DNA of 21,605 bases from JBDKTK01 sp039680225. Lineage in GTDB: Bacteria; Desulfobacterota; Syntrophia; Syntrophales; UBA4778. Positions 5,562 through 13,201 of this stretch are shown here, piece after piece. The stretch's first letter is position 1, and each line of letters starts with the position of its first letter. The translations under genes and the position numbers were made by a program. The stretch covers positions 1-21,605 of the forward strand of contig JBDKTK010000389.1 in the NCBI GenBank assembly GCA_039680225.1. Reading direction: 5' to 3'. A model generated the notes under the pieces. It was given only the letters and a program-made list of their open reading frames with translations. It was not told where the DNA came from and searched no databases.

Positions 5562-8138
5562 ATGTCCCTCGATAAATACCGCGAAAAAAGAGATTTCAAG
5601 AAAACGCCCGAACCTTCGGGTAAAACGAAGGCCAAGGCGCAAAAGACCGCGCGCAAGCCCCTCTCATTTGTCGTCCACAAGCACAGCGCCTCGCACCTCC
5701 ATTATGACCTGCGCCTGGAGTTCGACGGCGTTCTGAAGAGCTGGGCCATTCCCAAGCGGCCGACCCTCGACCCCGGCGAAAAGCGGCTCGCCATGATGGT
5801 CGAGGACCACCCGCTCGATTACGGCAGTTTCGAGGGGATCATCCCGCAAGGCAATTACGGCGCCGGGACCGTTATGATCTGGGATGAGGGCCCCTATCAT
5901 GCGGCCCACCACGAGGACCGCGGCGAAAGCGAGGAGGAACTCCGGCAGGGCCTGGAAAAGGGGCACATCAGCATCTTCCTCGAAGGAAAGAGGCTCAAGG
6001 GGGAATTCGCGCTCGTCAAAATCAAAAGGGCCGGGGACAACAGCTGGCTCATGATCAAGAAGCACGACGAATTCTCAGGGCCCGGCAATAACGGTCCCGA
6101 AGACCAGGACCGCTCGGCCGAAACGGGCAGGACAATGGAGGAGATCGCGGCAGGAAACGTCGCGGCCCATTCCGTCAAGGCGCCCCGCAATGTCGACCTG
6201 CACGGCGCGCCGAAAGAAGCAATGCCGGCGGATATAAAACCCATGCTGGCAACGCTGGTAGATGGGCCCTTCGACAGGACCGGCTGGATCTTCGAAATCA
6301 AGTGGGACGGGTACCGGGCGCTGGCGGAAATGCACGGCGGGCAGGTGCGGCTCTATTCCCGCAACGGCAAGCCGCTCAACCGGCGCTTCCCTTCCATTGT
6401 TGAGTCGCTCAAGCAGCTTCCTTTCAATGCCCTGCTCGATGGCGAGGTGGTCATTGTCGACGAAAACGGCCGGGCAGACTTCCAGCTCCTGCAGAATTAC
6501 ATGAAAACGGGGCAGGGCAATCTCGTCTATTATGTCTTCGATATCCTCCATTTCCGCGGGCACAACCTGATGGACTTCCCCCTGCGCCGGCGCAAGATGG
6601 TCCTCTCGCAGGTGATCCCGCTCGATCCTCCCCTGCCGCATGTCAGGATAAGCGAGCATATCGAGAACAACGGCATTTCGCTGTTTAACGCCGTCGCTCA
6701 GAACAATATTGAAGGGATCGTTGCCAAGGACGGCGCGAGCCCTTACAGACCGGGCGTCCGCAGCCGCGAGTGGCTCAAGGTCAAGACGGCGCAGCAGCAG
6801 GAGGCGGTGGTCGGCGGTTTCACCGAGCCGCGCGGGGGCCGCAAGTTCTTCGGGGCATTGCTGCTGGGCGTATATGAAGACGGCGAGCTGGTCTATATCG
6901 GCCACACCGGGGGCGGCTTCACCGACGAGGGGCTCCGGGAGATGCGCGCCCGGATGGACCCCCTGAAGACGGATAAATCGCCCTTCAAAGTCCCGCCTAA
7001 AGGGCACACGGAAGTGACGTGGGTCCGGCCGGAACTGGTCTGCGAGGTCCGGTTCACGGAGTGGACCAATGAGGGGCTGCTGCGCCACCCGATATTCATG
7101 GGCCTCAGGGAAGACAAGAAGCCGCGCGAGGTCCGCCGGGAACTGCCGAAGCCCTCCGAAGAGGTCGTGCCGCAGAGCATGGGAGGGCGCTTCCGGATCG
7201 TCGGCGACGATAAAAAAATTATTGAGATAGGCGGCAGGCGGCTCGAAATCACAAACCTGGACAAGGTTTTCTGGCCGGAGGAAGGATACACGAAAGGCGA
7301 CCTCATAGAGTACTACCGCGCGGTCGCCGCCGTGATCCTGCCGCACTTGCACGACAGGCCCGAATCGCTGCGCCGCAACCCGAACGGGATAGAAGGCGAC
7401 AGCTTTTTTCAGAAGGACGTTGCGGAGGTCATCCCGGACTGGATAGAAACGGTGGATGTGCGCTCCGAGTCCGAGGACAAGCAGATAAAGTTCATGCTGT
7501 GCCAGGACGAGGCAACCCTTATCTACATGGCGAACCTCGGCTGCATCGAGATCAACCCCTGGAACGCCCGGTACCGGGACCCGGACAACCCCGATTACGT
7601 GGTCCTGGACCTGGACCCGCTCGACATCGATTTCCGGTATGTAGTGGAGGCCGCCCTTGTCACGCGGGAGGTGCTCGATGAGGCGGGGGTGAAAGGCTAC
7701 TGCAAGACGTCGGGGGCGACGGGCCTGCATATCTTCATCCCGGTGCAGGCGAAATACTCTACAATCCAGGTCCAGCAGTTTGCGCAGCTGATCAATACAA
7801 TCGTCCACGCCCGGATTCCCAGGACCACGAGCCTCGAGAGGATGCCCGGCCGCCGCGCGAAAAAGGTGTACCTGGACTTCCTGCAGAACCGACGGGGGCA
7901 GACGATGGCGGCGGCCTACTGCGTCAGGCCTTACAGGGGTGCGACCGTTTCGGCGCCCCTGGCGTGGGATGAGGTCAACGAATCCCTGGACCCGCGCATG
8001 TTCCACATCAGGAACATGCCGGACAGGATCAAAGAGAAGGGCGACATCTGGAAGCCGGTGATCGGCCGCGGGATAGACATGGAAATATGCCTCGACCGGA
8101 TCGGCCGCATGCAGGCGAAAGCGGGCGGGAAAAAATAA
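5562..8138 (+). CDS. ligD: Multifunctional ATP-dependent DNA ligase LigD (PE-LIG-POL)
   Basis: This is an 858-residue complete LigD that processes, fills and seals DNA ends in NHEJ with Ku. An N-terminal 3'-phosphoesterase domain (about 35-170) has 'FVVHKHSASHLHYDLRLE' (His41, Asp49, Arg51) and 'VEDHPLDY' (Glu81, His83). The central ATP ligase (about 225-525) has the adenylation Lys247 in 'EIKWDGYR', then 'LLDGEVV' and 'EGIVAKD', with an OB fold around 'EAVVGGFTEPRGGRKFFGALLLG'. The C-terminal primase-like polymerase (about 555-840) has the metal pair Asp683/Asp685 in 'VLDLDP', 'GLHIFIP', and Asp772 in 'YLDFLQN'. The PE-LIG-POL order is that of Pseudomonas LigD, not the mycobacterial POL-first order. 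The ATG at 5562 directly follows gggagagggga; a GTG at 5538 would place eight extra residues inside the repeat and is less likely. Confidence 0.97.
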   Translation: MSLDKYREKRDFKKTPEPSGKTKAKAQKTARKPLSFVVHKHSASHLHYDLRLEFDGVLKSWAIPKRPTLDPGEKRLAMMVEDHPLDYGSFEGIIPQGNYGAGTVMIWDEGPYHAAHHEDRGESEEELRQGLEKGHISIFLEGKRLKGEFALVKIKRAGDNSWLMIKKHDEFSGPGNNGPEDQDRSAETGRTMEEIAAGNVAAHSVKAPRNVDLHGAPKEAMPADIKPMLATLVDGPFDRTGWIFEIKWDGYRALAEMHGGQVRLYSRNGKPLNRRFPSIVESLKQLPFNALLDGEVVIVDENGRADFQLLQNYMKTGQGNLVYYVFDILHFRGHNLMDFPLRRRKMVLSQVIPLDPPLPHVRISEHIENNGISLFNAVAQNNIEGIVAKDGASPYRPGVRSREWLKVKTAQQQEAVVGGFTEPRGGRKFFGALLLGVYEDGELVYIGHTGGGFTDEGLREMRARMDPLKTDKSPFKVPPKGHTEVTWVRPELVCEVRFTEWTNEGLLRHPIFMGLREDKKPREVRRELPKPSEEVVPQSMGGRFRIVGDDKKIIEIGGRRLEITNLDKVFWPEEGYTKGDLIEYYRAVAAVILPHLHDRPESLRRNPNGIEGDSFFQKDVAEVIPDWIETVDVRSESEDKQIKFMLCQDEATLIYMANLGCIEINPWNARYRDPDNPDYVVLDLDPLDIDFRYVVEAALVTREVLDEAGVKGYCKTSGATGLHIFIPVQAKYSTIQVQQFAQLINTIVHARIPRTTSLERMPGRRAKKVYLDFLQNRRGQTMAAAYCVRPYRGATVSAPLAWDEVNESLDPRMFHIRNMPDRIKEKGDIWKPVIGRGIDMEICLDRIGRMQAKAGGKK

Positions 8139-8361
8139 GCTGTTAAAAATGCAACTAAGCCGGGATAAATAGACCCGTCCCCTTTTCCTCCCCATTTCAA
8201 AGTAAAATGGAGCCCGGCCGGACCCGCTGTCTTCATCCATTCCCTTAATATTAAATCAGATAATCGAACAGTCAAAATAAGGAGTGGCTCGATATCGGCG
8301 CACTGCTATTTAGGATAAATAAAAGGCGGCTCGAAATTCCATTCTGAAAAGGAGACTGCTG
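8139..8361 (+). other. Non-coding gap between ligD and the lipoprotein gene
   Basis: This stretch of 223 bases contains no convincing gene. It starts with a segment around 8165-8190 (ataaatagacccgtcccctt) resembling the short 'AAATAGACCTGTCCCC' repeats I recall from other genomes; this is memory, not a search. A small inverted repeat (ccattt...aaatgg, 8192-8210) follows. The right half is AT-rich (8235-8350), the likely place for a promoter, but no -35/-10 pair stands out. The ribosome site aaaggaga of the next gene is at 8348-8355. Confidence 0.45.
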
Positions 8362-8763
8362 ATGAAGATACTTAAAGTCTGTCTTGTGGCAATTTCTTTC
8401 CTGACGCTGGTGCTGCAGGGATGCGGCTTGCTGGTCGGAGCCGGTGCGGGAGCGGCGGCGGGTGTGGCGGGGACAAAATATGCCCAGGGAAATCTTGAAA
8501 CCACTTATCCTGTCGGGCTTCAGCAAGCCGTGAAGGCATCTCAGAACGCAATGCAGCAATCGCAGATACAGATCACCGACACGCGCATGGATTCAACCCA
8601 GGCGGAAATCACCGGGACCCGCACTTCCGACGGCTCTCCCGTCACAATTAAACTGATTCCTCTGGGTTCGAATTCCACGAAGGCCGATATCCGGGTTGGA
8701 AAGCTTGGGGACGAGAATGCCGCGAGGGTCCTGAACCGCCAGATCTTTGAAGGGCTTAAGTAA
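8362..8763 (+). CDS. DUF3568-like small lipoprotein
   Basis: This 133-residue protein has a lipoprotein signal peptide: Lys-rich start, hydrophobic core, and lipobox Leu18-Gln-Gly-Cys21. A Gly/Ala-rich hydrophobic segment (22-40) follows, then 'NLETTYPVGLQQAVKASQNAMQQ'-type sequence and beta-rich repeats ('AEITGTRTSDGSPVTIKLIPL', 'TKADIRVGKLGDENAARVLNRQI'). This arrangement matches the uncharacterised DUF3568 family. It should be lipid-anchored in the envelope, probably the outer membrane because residue 22 is not Asp. The function is unknown. The start follows aaggaga by seven bases. The small zinc-ribbon gene begins nine bases after its stop, so the two are probably co-transcribed and end at the terminator at 8965-8990. 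Confidence 0.85.
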   Translation: MKILKVCLVAISFLTLVLQGCGLLVGAGAGAAAGVAGTKYAQGNLETTYPVGLQQAVKASQNAMQQSQIQITDTRMDSTQAEITGTRTSDGSPVTIKLIPLGSNSTKADIRVGKLGDENAARVLNRQIFEGLK

Positions 8764-8772
8764 GCTGCAGAG

Positions 8773-8949
8773 ATGTCACTCAAAGCAGGTGAAAAAGCAA
8801 AGAAGACCGCAACCTGTTATTGCCATGGTTGCGATTATTCAATGCGGATAATAAGGGGCGCCACGCTCCCTCCCTGCCCGTGCGGCAGCAGCGATTATGA
8901 CGAAAAGCCGGGCTCCGCCAGGGCGCAGAGACGCAGGGGATCAAAGTAA
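8773..8949 (+). CDS. Small zinc-ribbon protein, 58 residues
   Basis: ATG at 8773 and TAA at 8947-8949 define a 58-residue protein. It starts 'MSLKAGEKAKKTATCYCHGC' and continues to 'LPPCPCGSSDYDE'. Cys17-x2-Cys20 and Cys35-x-Cys37 (with Cys15 spare) look like a four-cysteine zinc ribbon, of the kind seen in small stress- or redox-related proteins that begin 'M..KAGEK...G.Y.C..C'. The DNA for the last 12 or so residues (gccagggcgcagagacgcag) resembles a dispersed simple repeat, so the basic tail 'RAQRRRGSK' may be an accretion. The gene follows the lipoprotein by nine bases and has no strong Shine-Dalgarno, so translational coupling is possible. An intrinsic terminator begins 15 bases after the stop. 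The exact family and function are unknown. Confidence 0.72.
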   Translation: MSLKAGEKAKKTATCYCHGCDYSMRIIRGATLPPCPCGSSDYDEKPGSARAQRRRGSK

Positions 8950-8964
8950 AATTTCTGCTGAACA

Positions 8965-8990
8965 GCGGAGTTGCGATACTCCGCTTTTTT
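8965..8990 (+). terminator. Rho-independent terminator
   Basis: The sequence gcggagt at 8965-8971 pairs perfectly with actccgc at 8978-8984 around a six-base loop, and six T residues follow at once (8985-8990). It lies 15 bases downstream of the zinc-ribbon stop codon and only 40 bases upstream of the DUF2267 start codon. This is the clearest intrinsic terminator in the window. Confidence 0.88.
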
Positions 8991-9030
8991 AAAAACACAG
9001 GAGGAAAGTTTCCGGGTACGGAAGCATGAA

Positions 9031-9456
9031 ATGTATATGGAAACATTTGACACGACAATCCAGAAAACCAATATCTGGCTCAAAGACCTGATGGATGAGG
9101 AGGGGTGGGAGGATATCCACAAATCCTACCTGGCTATGCGGGCCGCGCTCCACGCGCTTCGGGACAGGCTGACTGTTGAAGAAGCCTCGCAGCTCGCCTC
9201 CGAGCTTCCCATGCTCGTCCGCGGTTTTTACTACGAGGGCTGGAGCCCCGCAAACAAGCCCAAAAAGCTCCACTCCAAGCAGGAGTTCCTGGATTACCTG
9301 GCAGAGGGATTACCGGATGACCCGGAGCTTGACCCTGAACGCGTGGCAAGGGGGGTGTTTGCGATACTCGCAAAGCGGGTCTCAAAGGGGGAGGTCCAGG
9401 ATATAAAGAAGACGCTGCCCCAGGAGATAAGAGACCTCTGGCCTTCAACTATATAA
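9031..9456 (+). CDS. DUF2267 domain protein
   Basis: This 141-residue cytoplasmic protein has no signal or membrane segment. The core 'ALHALRDRLTVEEASQLASELP' (about 40-60) and 'MLVRGFYYEGW' (61-71), followed by 'FLDYLAEGLP' and 'ARGVFAILAKRVSKGEVQDIKKTLPQEIRDLW', is the hallmark of DUF2267. These are helical proteins of unknown biochemistry often found among general-stress genes. I chose ATG 9031, seven bases after ggaag; ATG 9037 is a close alternative. An upstream in-frame TTG at 8971 lies inside the terminator stem and is unlikely. A strong aggagg at 8999-9004 is too far away to serve this start. DUF72 follows after 16 bases, probably in one transcript. Confidence 0.88.
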   Translation: MYMETFDTTIQKTNIWLKDLMDEEGWEDIHKSYLAMRAALHALRDRLTVEEASQLASELPMLVRGFYYEGWSPANKPKKLHSKQEFLDYLAEGLPDDPELDPERVARGVFAILAKRVSKGEVQDIKKTLPQEIRDLWPSTI

Positions 9457-9472
9457 GGAAAAAGGTTATGAA

Positions 9473-10261
9473 ATGAAAAATATTCTGGTAGGCACATCGG
9501 GATGGCACTACGACCACTGGAAAGGGCCGTTTTATCCTGAATCGCTGCCGCGCAACAATTTCCTGGACTACTATGCCGAACGTTTCGATACGCTGGAAAT
9601 AAATACCTCGTTTTACCAGATGCCCCAGGAAAAGACTTTGATCCAATGGAGGAACGGGGTGCCGGATTCGTTCCTGTTCTCCATGAAGGCCAGCAGGTAC
9701 ATCACCCATATCAAGAAGCTCAAGGACGCCCGGCAGATACTCTCGCCCTTCTTCAAGAGAGTGGAACTGCTCGGGGACAAGCTGGGGCCGGTTCTGTTTC
9801 AGCTTCCCCCCCAATGGCGCTTCAACATCGAAAGGCTCGACTCGTTTCTGAAGGCCCTGCCCGGGGATTACCGCTATGCCTTTGAGTTCCGGGATTCCAG
9901 CTGGTTCAACAAGACGACCTATGAAACTCTCGCGAAGCACAACGCCGCATTCGGGATCTACCAGGTCGCGAGCCGGACCTCGCCTCTCGTGATCACGGCG
10001 GATTTCGCCTACGTGAGGCTGCTGGGGTCCAAGGCCCCCAACCAGGGCAAGTACAGCGACGGCGTGCTTTCGGCATGGTCGAAACAGCTTGCTTCCTGGG
10101 CCTCATCGGGAAAAGACATTTACTGCTATTTCGACAATGACGATTCGGGCTACGCCGCTGCGGACGCGGCAAAAATGAAAGAGCTTTTAAAGATCACGGT
10201 CCCTCCCGAAATTATCGACGCGATGGCCTCCAAAGGGGCGCCGGCCACTGTCAGGCGCTGA
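9473..10261 (+). CDS. DUF72 (YecE-like) TIM-barrel protein
   Basis: This 262-residue protein spans the whole DUF72 family length. Visible family motifs are 'GTSGWHYDHWKGPFYPE' (7-23), 'LEINTSFYQMP' (41-51), 'FLFSMKASRYITH' (67-79), 'GPVLFQLPPQW' (105-115), 'YAFEFRDSSWF' (135-145), 'YVRLLG' (180-185) and 'IYCYFDND' (216-223). These follow the strands of a TIM barrel with conserved acidic and aromatic residues in the pocket. No reaction has been firmly assigned to the family. The gene lies 16 bases after the DUF2267 gene and 26 before the dehydrogenase, all on the plus strand. DUF72 and DUF2267 genes are frequent companions of Ku/LigD and trehalose genes in stress islands; that association is from memory. 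Confidence 0.92.
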   Translation: MKNILVGTSGWHYDHWKGPFYPESLPRNNFLDYYAERFDTLEINTSFYQMPQEKTLIQWRNGVPDSFLFSMKASRYITHIKKLKDARQILSPFFKRVELLGDKLGPVLFQLPPQWRFNIERLDSFLKALPGDYRYAFEFRDSSWFNKTTYETLAKHNAAFGIYQVASRTSPLVITADFAYVRLLGSKAPNQGKYSDGVLSAWSKQLASWASSGKDIYCYFDNDDSGYAAADAAKMKELLKITVPPEIIDAMASKGAPATVRR

Positions 10262-10287
10262 TCCAATAAGGCAGTCAGCGGGGCAAA

Positions 10288-11298
10288 ATGCGTGTTGCCG
10301 TATTTGAAGCCGAACCCTGGGAGTGCCGGGCCTTTGAGAAGCTGCGCCCGGAGTTCGACCTGAACTGTTTCAGCGAGCCCCTGACCGCGACAAACGCCCC
10401 CTGCCATGCGGACGCCGATATCATCTCCATTTTTATCTATTCCCGGCTGGATTCCTGGACATTAAAGCAGCTGAAGAAATTGAAGCTGATCGCCACCCGC
10501 TCGACAGGGTACGACCACATAGACATGGACTATTGCCGGGAGAACGGCATCACCGTCTGCAACGTCCCGATTTACGGTTCATACACAGTCGCGGAGCATG
10601 TCTTCGGACTGATACTGATGATCTGCCATCGCCTCTACGAATCCATCGACCGCACCCGCAAGGGGGATTTTTCCCAGAAAGGGCTCACGGGATTCGATAT
10701 CAGGGGGAAGACCCTGGGCGTCATCGGCACGGGCCTCATCGGGCGCCACGTGATCGAGATTGCCAGGGGGTTCAGGATGGAAGTCGCCGCCTACGACCCG
10801 CGCCCCGACACCGAGCTGGCCGCCCGCCTCGGCTTCGTCTACGCGGGGTTGGACGAGGTGCTGGGAAGATCGGACGTGATCAGCCTCCACGTCCCCGCAA
10901 ACAGGCAGACCTTTCACCTGCTGTCGACTGAACAGTTTTCAAAGATGAAAGACGGGGTCGTCCTGATAAACACCGCGCGGGGCACTCTTGTCGATATAGA
11001 GGCGCTGCTGCATGCGCTTGCCGACGGCAAGGTTTCCGCGGCCGGACTCGACGTCCTGCCGGAGGAGCCGGTGATCCGGGAGGAGGCGGAGCTGCTCAGC
11101 TCGTTCTTCCATCGCGCCCACGACATGAGCACGCTGCTCGCCAACCACATCCTGCTCAGGATGAGGAACGTCTATATCACGCCCCACAATGCGTTCAACA
11201 CCCGCGAAGCGGTCGAGCGGATCCTGGCGACTACCACGGACAACATCAGGGCATTCACCCGGGGCGAGCCGCTCAACGTCGTGGTTTCAAAAAAATAG
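10288..11298 (+). CDS. D-2-hydroxyacid dehydrogenase (NAD-dependent)
   Basis: This 336-residue D-isomer 2-hydroxyacid dehydrogenase would reversibly reduce a 2-oxoacid to a D-2-hydroxyacid. The substrate-domain halves flank a Rossmann domain with 'LGVIGTGLIGRHV' (143-155). Asp170 at the end of the next strand favours NAD over NADP. Catalytic residues are Arg231 ('INTARGT'), Glu260 ('DVLPEEP') and His300 ('ITPHNAF'). 'TRSTGYDHIDMD' (70-81) and 'VPIYGSYTVAEH' (93-104) are typical of D-lactate dehydrogenase-like members. The longer loop between Glu260 and His300 (263-296) also resembles fermentative D-LDH-type enzymes, so D-lactate/pyruvate is a reasonable guess, but the substrate is not proven. 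The start follows a ggggc stretch. It sits between the stress genes and the trehalose cluster; the functional link is unclear. Confidence 0.9.
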   Translation: MRVAVFEAEPWECRAFEKLRPEFDLNCFSEPLTATNAPCHADADIISIFIYSRLDSWTLKQLKKLKLIATRSTGYDHIDMDYCRENGITVCNVPIYGSYTVAEHVFGLILMICHRLYESIDRTRKGDFSQKGLTGFDIRGKTLGVIGTGLIGRHVIEIARGFRMEVAAYDPRPDTELAARLGFVYAGLDEVLGRSDVISLHVPANRQTFHLLSTEQFSKMKDGVVLINTARGTLVDIEALLHALADGKVSAAGLDVLPEEPVIREEAELLSSFFHRAHDMSTLLANHILLRMRNVYITPHNAFNTREAVERILATTTDNIRAFTRGEPLNVVVSKK

Positions 11299-11322
11299 TA
11301 TTCAGCCATCAGTAAAACTTGT

Positions 11323-11348
11323 CCCCCTCTGGAGGGGGCCGGGGGAGG
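11323..11348 (+). promoter_or_regulatory. Repeat-derived hairpin plus Shine-Dalgarno before treZ
   Basis: The sequence ccccct at 11323-11328 can pair with aggggg at 11333-11338 around a four-base loop. It is followed by ccgggggagg, whose ggagg (11344-11348) is the Shine-Dalgarno for treZ, four bases before the ATG at 11353. The stretch ggagggggccgggggagg matches the ligD leader core ggagagggccggggagagg closely, so both are probably copies of the same repeat family. Here the Shine-Dalgarno lies outside the stable hairpin. Confidence 0.55.
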
Positions 11349-11352
11349 TCGT

Positions 11353-13185
11353 ATGAAGGTCGGCGCACAATATCAAGGCGACAACCGCTGCCTTTTCCGG
11401 GTGTGGGCGCCCCTGCTCAAGAGCGTGGAACTTGCGATCGTTTCCGACGGCAATCGCCGGGTCCCCATGGGCAGGGACGGGGCCGGATATTGGGAGGCGG
11501 CGGTTCGCAGCGTCCCGCCCGGCACCCTGTACAAATACGTCCTGGACGGCGGGCCTGGATTGCAGGCGGAATTGCCCGACCCCGCATCGCGGTTCCAGCC
11601 GCAGGGAGTGCACGGCCCCTCCCAGGTGATAGATGAGGCATTCCCCTGGACGGACTGGTCCTGGAAGGGGACGGCTTTGCGCGACTGGATCATTTACGAG
11701 CTGCATGTCGGGACGTTTACGCCGGAAGGCACGTTCGACGCCGTGGTCCCGCGGCTCGCGGACCTGAAAAGCCTGGGCATCACCGCCGTGGAACTGATGC
11801 CCATCGCCCAGTTCCCGGGAGAGCGCAACTGGGGATATGACGGCGCGTACCCTTATGCGGTGCAGAACTCCTACGGGGGGCCTGGCGGGCTCAAGCGCCT
11901 CGTCGACGCCGCGCACGGCATCGGGATGTCTGTTATCCTCGATGTTGTCTACAACCATTTCGGGCCGGAAGGCGCATATGCCGGCCTGTACGGGCCTTAT
12001 TTCAATCCGAAATACAAGACGCCCTGGGGCGACGCCATAAATTTCGACGGCCCCCACAGCGACGGCGTGCGCAATTTTTATTTTGAAAACGCCCTCGCGT
12101 GGCTGCGGGACTTCCACCTTGACGCCCTGAGGCTCGACGCCGTCCACGCCATCTTCGATCTGAGCGCGCGCCCTTTCCTGCGGGAGCTGAAAACCAGGGT
12201 CGACGATGTCTCGTGCCACGACCAGCGCAGATATTATCTCATCGCGGAAAGCGATCTTAACGACCCGCGGGTCGTCAGGCCGCGGGCGCTGGGGGGGCAT
12301 GCCCTTGACGCCCAGTGGTGCGATGATTTCCACCATGCCCTGCATACGGAAATCACCTGCGAGCGCGACGGCTATTACATGGACTTCGGCCGGTTCGCGC
12401 AGCTCATTAAAGCGTTCCGGGAATGCTACGTCTACACGGGCCAGTATTCGCATTTCCGCCGGAGGTCCTTCGGGGCTTCCGCCAAGGCGATACCGCCGCG
12501 CAAATTCGTGATATTTTCCCAGAACCACGACCACGTGGGAAACAGGATGCTGGGGGAGAGGACGGCAAACCTCATCGACCTCGAGGGCAGGAAGCTGCTG
12601 GCCGGCTCGGTCCTGCTTTCTCCCTACCTGCCGCTGCTCTTCATGGGCGAGGAGTACGGCGAGGACGCTCCCTTCCTGTATTTTGTCGACCATTCGGACC
12701 CGCAATTGATCCGGGCCGTGCGCGACGGCCGCGTAAATGAATTCAAGGAATTCAAATGGGGCGGAGAGGTGCCCGACCCGGCCGGAGTCGGGACATTCTT
12801 GAAATCGAAAATAAAATGGGAAAAAAGAAAATCGGGCGACCATAAAATCCTGCATGAGTTCTACCGCGACCTGATTGCGCTCAGGAAAAACAATCCGGCG
12901 ATTGCCAACTCCGATAAATACAGCTATGATGTAACAGGGTTCGAAGAAACCAAAGTCCTCATCCTGCAGCGCTGGCGAAGACAATACCGCGTCATGTGCA
13001 TCTTTTCCTTCAACACGGAATCAACCGGCATCGAAATCAACCTGCCCGCGGGCAACTGGAAGAAAATTCTGGATTCAGCCGGCCTTGATTACGGCGGGCC
13101 GGGCCCTCTTATGCCGGACGGGATGGCGGGCGAGCAGTCCCTGACCGTGCCGCCCCGGAGTATCGCCGTTTACGAGCGGATATAA
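11353..13185 (+). CDS. treZ: Malto-oligosyltrehalose trehalohydrolase TreZ
   Basis: This 610-residue GH13 enzyme cleaves the alpha-1,4 bond next to the trehalose unit of maltooligosyltrehalose and releases trehalose. An N-terminal carbohydrate-binding-like domain (about 1-95, 'FRVWAPLLKSVEL') precedes the barrel, which has 'WIIYELHVGTFTPEGTF' (112-128), 'ELMPIAQFPGERNWGYDG' (147-164) and 'VILDVVYNHFGPEG' (194-207). Catalytic residues are Asp262 ('LRLDAVHAI'), Glu299 ('IAESDLNDPR') and Asp393 ('QNHDHVGNR'). The last two motifs and 'LFMGEEYGE' are specific to TreZ rather than to branching enzymes. The ATG follows ggagg closely. The gene begins 54 bases after the dehydrogenase and heads a cluster with GH57, treY and malQ. 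No signal peptide is seen, so it is cytoplasmic. Confidence 0.96.
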   Translation: MKVGAQYQGDNRCLFRVWAPLLKSVELAIVSDGNRRVPMGRDGAGYWEAAVRSVPPGTLYKYVLDGGPGLQAELPDPASRFQPQGVHGPSQVIDEAFPWTDWSWKGTALRDWIIYELHVGTFTPEGTFDAVVPRLADLKSLGITAVELMPIAQFPGERNWGYDGAYPYAVQNSYGGPGGLKRLVDAAHGIGMSVILDVVYNHFGPEGAYAGLYGPYFNPKYKTPWGDAINFDGPHSDGVRNFYFENALAWLRDFHLDALRLDAVHAIFDLSARPFLRELKTRVDDVSCHDQRRYYLIAESDLNDPRVVRPRALGGHALDAQWCDDFHHALHTEITCERDGYYMDFGRFAQLIKAFRECYVYTGQYSHFRRRSFGASAKAIPPRKFVIFSQNHDHVGNRMLGERTANLIDLEGRKLLAGSVLLSPYLPLLFMGEEYGEDAPFLYFVDHSDPQLIRAVRDGRVNEFKEFKWGGEVPDPAGVGTFLKSKIKWEKRKSGDHKILHEFYRDLIALRKNNPAIANSDKYSYDVTGFEETKVLILQRWRRQYRVMCIFSFNTESTGIEINLPAGNWKKILDSAGLDYGGPGPLMPDGMAGEQSLTVPPRSIAVYERI

Positions 13186-13201
13186 TCAAGAGGAAACTCT
13201 C

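Noticed and set aside
5562..8138. LigD domain fusion as a novelty
   Set aside because: PE-LIG-POL in one chain is the standard arrangement in many proteobacteria; only its leader is unusual.
6075..8240. 721-residue open frame on the minus strand opposite ligD
   Set aside because: ligD has all catalytic motifs in all three domains. The opposite frame shows no recognisable motif and is explained by codon bias at high GC.
11302..12984. 560-residue minus-strand frame opposite treZ
   Set aside because: treZ is complete with catalytic residues; the antisense frame has only low-complexity Arg/Pro/Val-rich sequence.
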